Shown here in pieces: positions 19,781 through 21,442 of a stretch of 21,442 bases of DNA. The notes below the pieces were generated by a model, which did not search any database, was not told the origin of the DNA, and worked only from the letters and a program-made list of their open reading frames with translations. This stretch comes from Pholiota molesta (Eukaryota > Basidiomycota > Agaricomycetes > Agaricales > Strophariaceae): assembly GCA_014925825.1 (NCBI GenBank), contig JACGCK010000475.1, forward strand, positions 1-21,442, in the 5' to 3' direction. A program made the position numbers and the translations under genes. Each line of letters starts with the position of its first letter. Within the stretch, counting starts at the first letter, position 1.

Positions 19781-21442
19781 ATGAAGTGGTCAACGTCTGT
19801 TATTACACCCTCTCGTCTGACACGGAGCCGGCAGTTATGTTGACCTTCAATGACGGCAAATATATCTTCAACACGAGTGAGAACACAATGCGGAGATTTC
19901 TCCAGAGCGGGCAGGTTTGGAGAAGGGCAAAAGCACTGTTTTTCACTCAAGCGCGAGTAGAGAAGATGAGCGGACTTCCTGGTGCGTTGCGAACATTTCT
20001 GACAAGTGTTGCTCGATTTCAATACCTTGCTATTCCAAAGGGCTGATCATGACATTTGCCGATGCGACGATCAATAAATTACAGCTCATCGGTCCCTCTG
20101 GATTAAATCATCTACTTGCAAGTATGCGCGTATATACCTACAGGTAATTCCTTTCCCAGCATCTTTGCATCTTTTTTCCTGACTTCACAAAGAGACTCTA
20201 TTGCAGTCCAGTCGTCCGAGATACCCTGGACAACTTCAAACCAGTCAGAACCCTCGCCATGTTTCGCCGACGACAATGTCACCGTGTATGCAATTCCGGC
20301 AATCCCACAATCTCTTCCACAATCCTCGGATATGTCCTCAATTTAGCATCGGCAACTGACTCAGAACAATACGCTATCGAGACTACTGGCAAACGGAAAC
20401 GCGATTCTTCAGCTGACGCACCTCGGAAGCGCTTAAATTTGGAAAACGAAGAGTCGCCAACAGTATCAGACGCAATGGAAGTGGAAGAAAGCACAAACCA
20501 GACCTTAGCGGGGAGGACGAAAGCGGATGCGTTCGTCGGAATATTATTCAGGCAATGTTTCCTGGAACTAAATCCCAACTCCCCAAGAGGTAGCGGCGAG
20601 CAGTCAGGCGCCCCCCCAGGTTGACGGTCCGTCACCTGCTCCCAATTCTATTGCGACCCTCGATTACTGACTTTGATAAACAGAAGTAGCGAATTTCTCT
20701 AATGCTGATGTAGGTGTGCCTCGGAGCTAAAAGCAATACGTTGCTAACATTCCACTCGATAGATCGATGAACAACGCCGAAAGAAAGCCGCTCTACCAAC
20801 AGTTTTTGGAAGCAGCTGCCTAAATTCACCAGCAATCTTCCCCAAATGAGATCGCCTCCCACAATGTCCTATTCGTCGTCGGTCCTCGTACCGTGGAAAA
20901 TTTGATGTCGAAAGGCAGTAGCATTGGGAGTACCACGAGGACCTCTTCGCGGAAAACTGACAAAAGGTGAATCAATAACGGTTGAAGTTGAGGTGGATGG
21001 CAAAATGATCCAGCGCACTGTCAAACCGGACGATGTTCTTGGCAAAGCAGAACCTCGGGGTGTACGTAGCCAATGCCCAGCATATCAGCTTAGATTTGTT
21101 TGGTGCTGACCGTTATTTGGCGTAGGTTATCTTGGTTCTCGATGTACCAACGCCTGACCACATATCATCCTTGGTATCTGCTTTCAAAGCCTCTACATTT
21201 TACCGCCAGTTCTGGGCTGAGGATCCTTCCTCTTTATCGCTTGATGACCCAGAATTATCTCTACGAATAGTCTACCAAACATGCGGTAAAGGTGTCTTGG
21301 AAGACGAAAGGTATAAGGCATTCTTACGTGGATTTGGCCGGTGGCATATGTGAGTTTTTGGTCAGAAAATCGCGCTGAAAGTATAAATTGAACTAGAGAT
21401 AGCACATGGTTGCATCGCGAGAGCATTGTCCTGATCCCATAA
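19781..21442 (+). CDS. TRZ1: tRNase Z, long form, N-terminal half; 3' partial, many frameshifts
   Basis: Long-form tRNase Z (ELAC2/Trz1) cuts the 3' trailer from precursor tRNAs in nucleus and mitochondria. The N terminus begins MKWSTSVIT, followed by SSDTEPAVMLTF, then KALFFTQ, SGLPG|LIMTFADATINKLQLIG and LASMRVYTYR. A Lys/Arg-rich linker follows (TGKRKRDSSADAPRKRLNL), then MFPGTKSQLPK, EVAASSQAPPQVDGPSPAPN, VALGVPRGPLRGKLTKGE, VILVLDVPTPDHISSLVSAF, CGKGVLEDERYKAFL and MVASREHCPDP. Clear introns are 19982-20040, 20144-20192, 20710-20762 (branch GCTAAC) and 21062-21125; another begins at 21350. The family-like frame changes near 19805, 20340, 20537, 20587, 20660, 20683, 20807, 20870, 20893, 20913 and 21403. 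All but the one near 20660 fit one missing base. The catalytic metallo-beta-lactamase half with HxHxDH lies beyond the window. It is either a pseudogene copy or a gene hidden by sequence errors. Confidence 0.85.

Noticed and set aside
1..21442. CRISPR arrays, insertion sequences, viral or secondary-metabolite core genes
   Set aside because: I found no spaced repeats, transposase, integrase, capsid, polyketide synthase or terpene synthase signature on either strand. The questin oxidase-like gene stands alone, without cluster partners in the window.

Overview
The window looks like nuclear DNA of a filamentous basidiomycete, most likely a mushroom-forming Agaricomycete. The evidence is the gene structure (many 48-73 nt GT-AG introns, several with CTAAC/CTGAC-like branch sites) and the gene content: a Rom2-type Rho1 GEF, a BTB/POZ protein, an F-box protein and a fungal seven-helix membrane protein of kinds I know from Agaricomycetes. 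This placement rests on recognition of families; no database search was possible.

Layout, left to right. 1-1369 (+): 3' part of a questin oxidase-like (DUF4243) gene with two reading-frame breaks near 152 and 237. 2267-8515 (+): a 19-exon gene for a ~1740-residue Rho1 guanine nucleotide exchange factor with DEP, two tandem DH domains, PH and CNH. 8863-8987 (-): tRNA-Asn(GTT) with a 52-nt intron. 9175-10514 (+): a ZNF511-like C2H2 zinc-finger protein with an acidic tract and RG/RGG tail. 11360-13270 (+): an intronless, disordered Ser/Pro/Arg-rich 636-residue protein of unknown function in a GC-rich stretch. 14494-15951 (+): a seven-helix integral membrane protein. 16436-17488 (+): a BTB/POZ protein with one frame break near 17188. 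17875-19181 (+): an F-box protein with one frame break near 18223. 19781-21442 (+): the N-terminal half of long-form tRNase Z, running off the window and broken by about eleven frameshifts.

All protein genes lie on the + strand but are separately transcribed, each with its own introns; there is no operon-like logic. Possible functional themes are cell-wall-integrity signalling (Rho1 GEF), tRNA biology (tRNA-Asn, tRNase Z) and Cullin-ligase-type adaptor families (BTB, F-box), but nothing indicates a biosynthetic cluster or a mobile system.

The two observations I value most are these. First, the Rho1 GEF carries two DH domains whose cores are encoded by exactly 370 coding nucleotides each, bounded by introns of the same phases, which is the trace of an internal exon duplication. 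Second, reading-frame damage is concentrated in the last ~4.3 kb (BTB, F-box, tRNase Z) and in the first 250 bases, whereas the ~13.7 kb between is clean. In tRNase Z almost every break is explained by one missing base in or next to a short homopolymer, which points to consensus sequence errors more than to natural decay.
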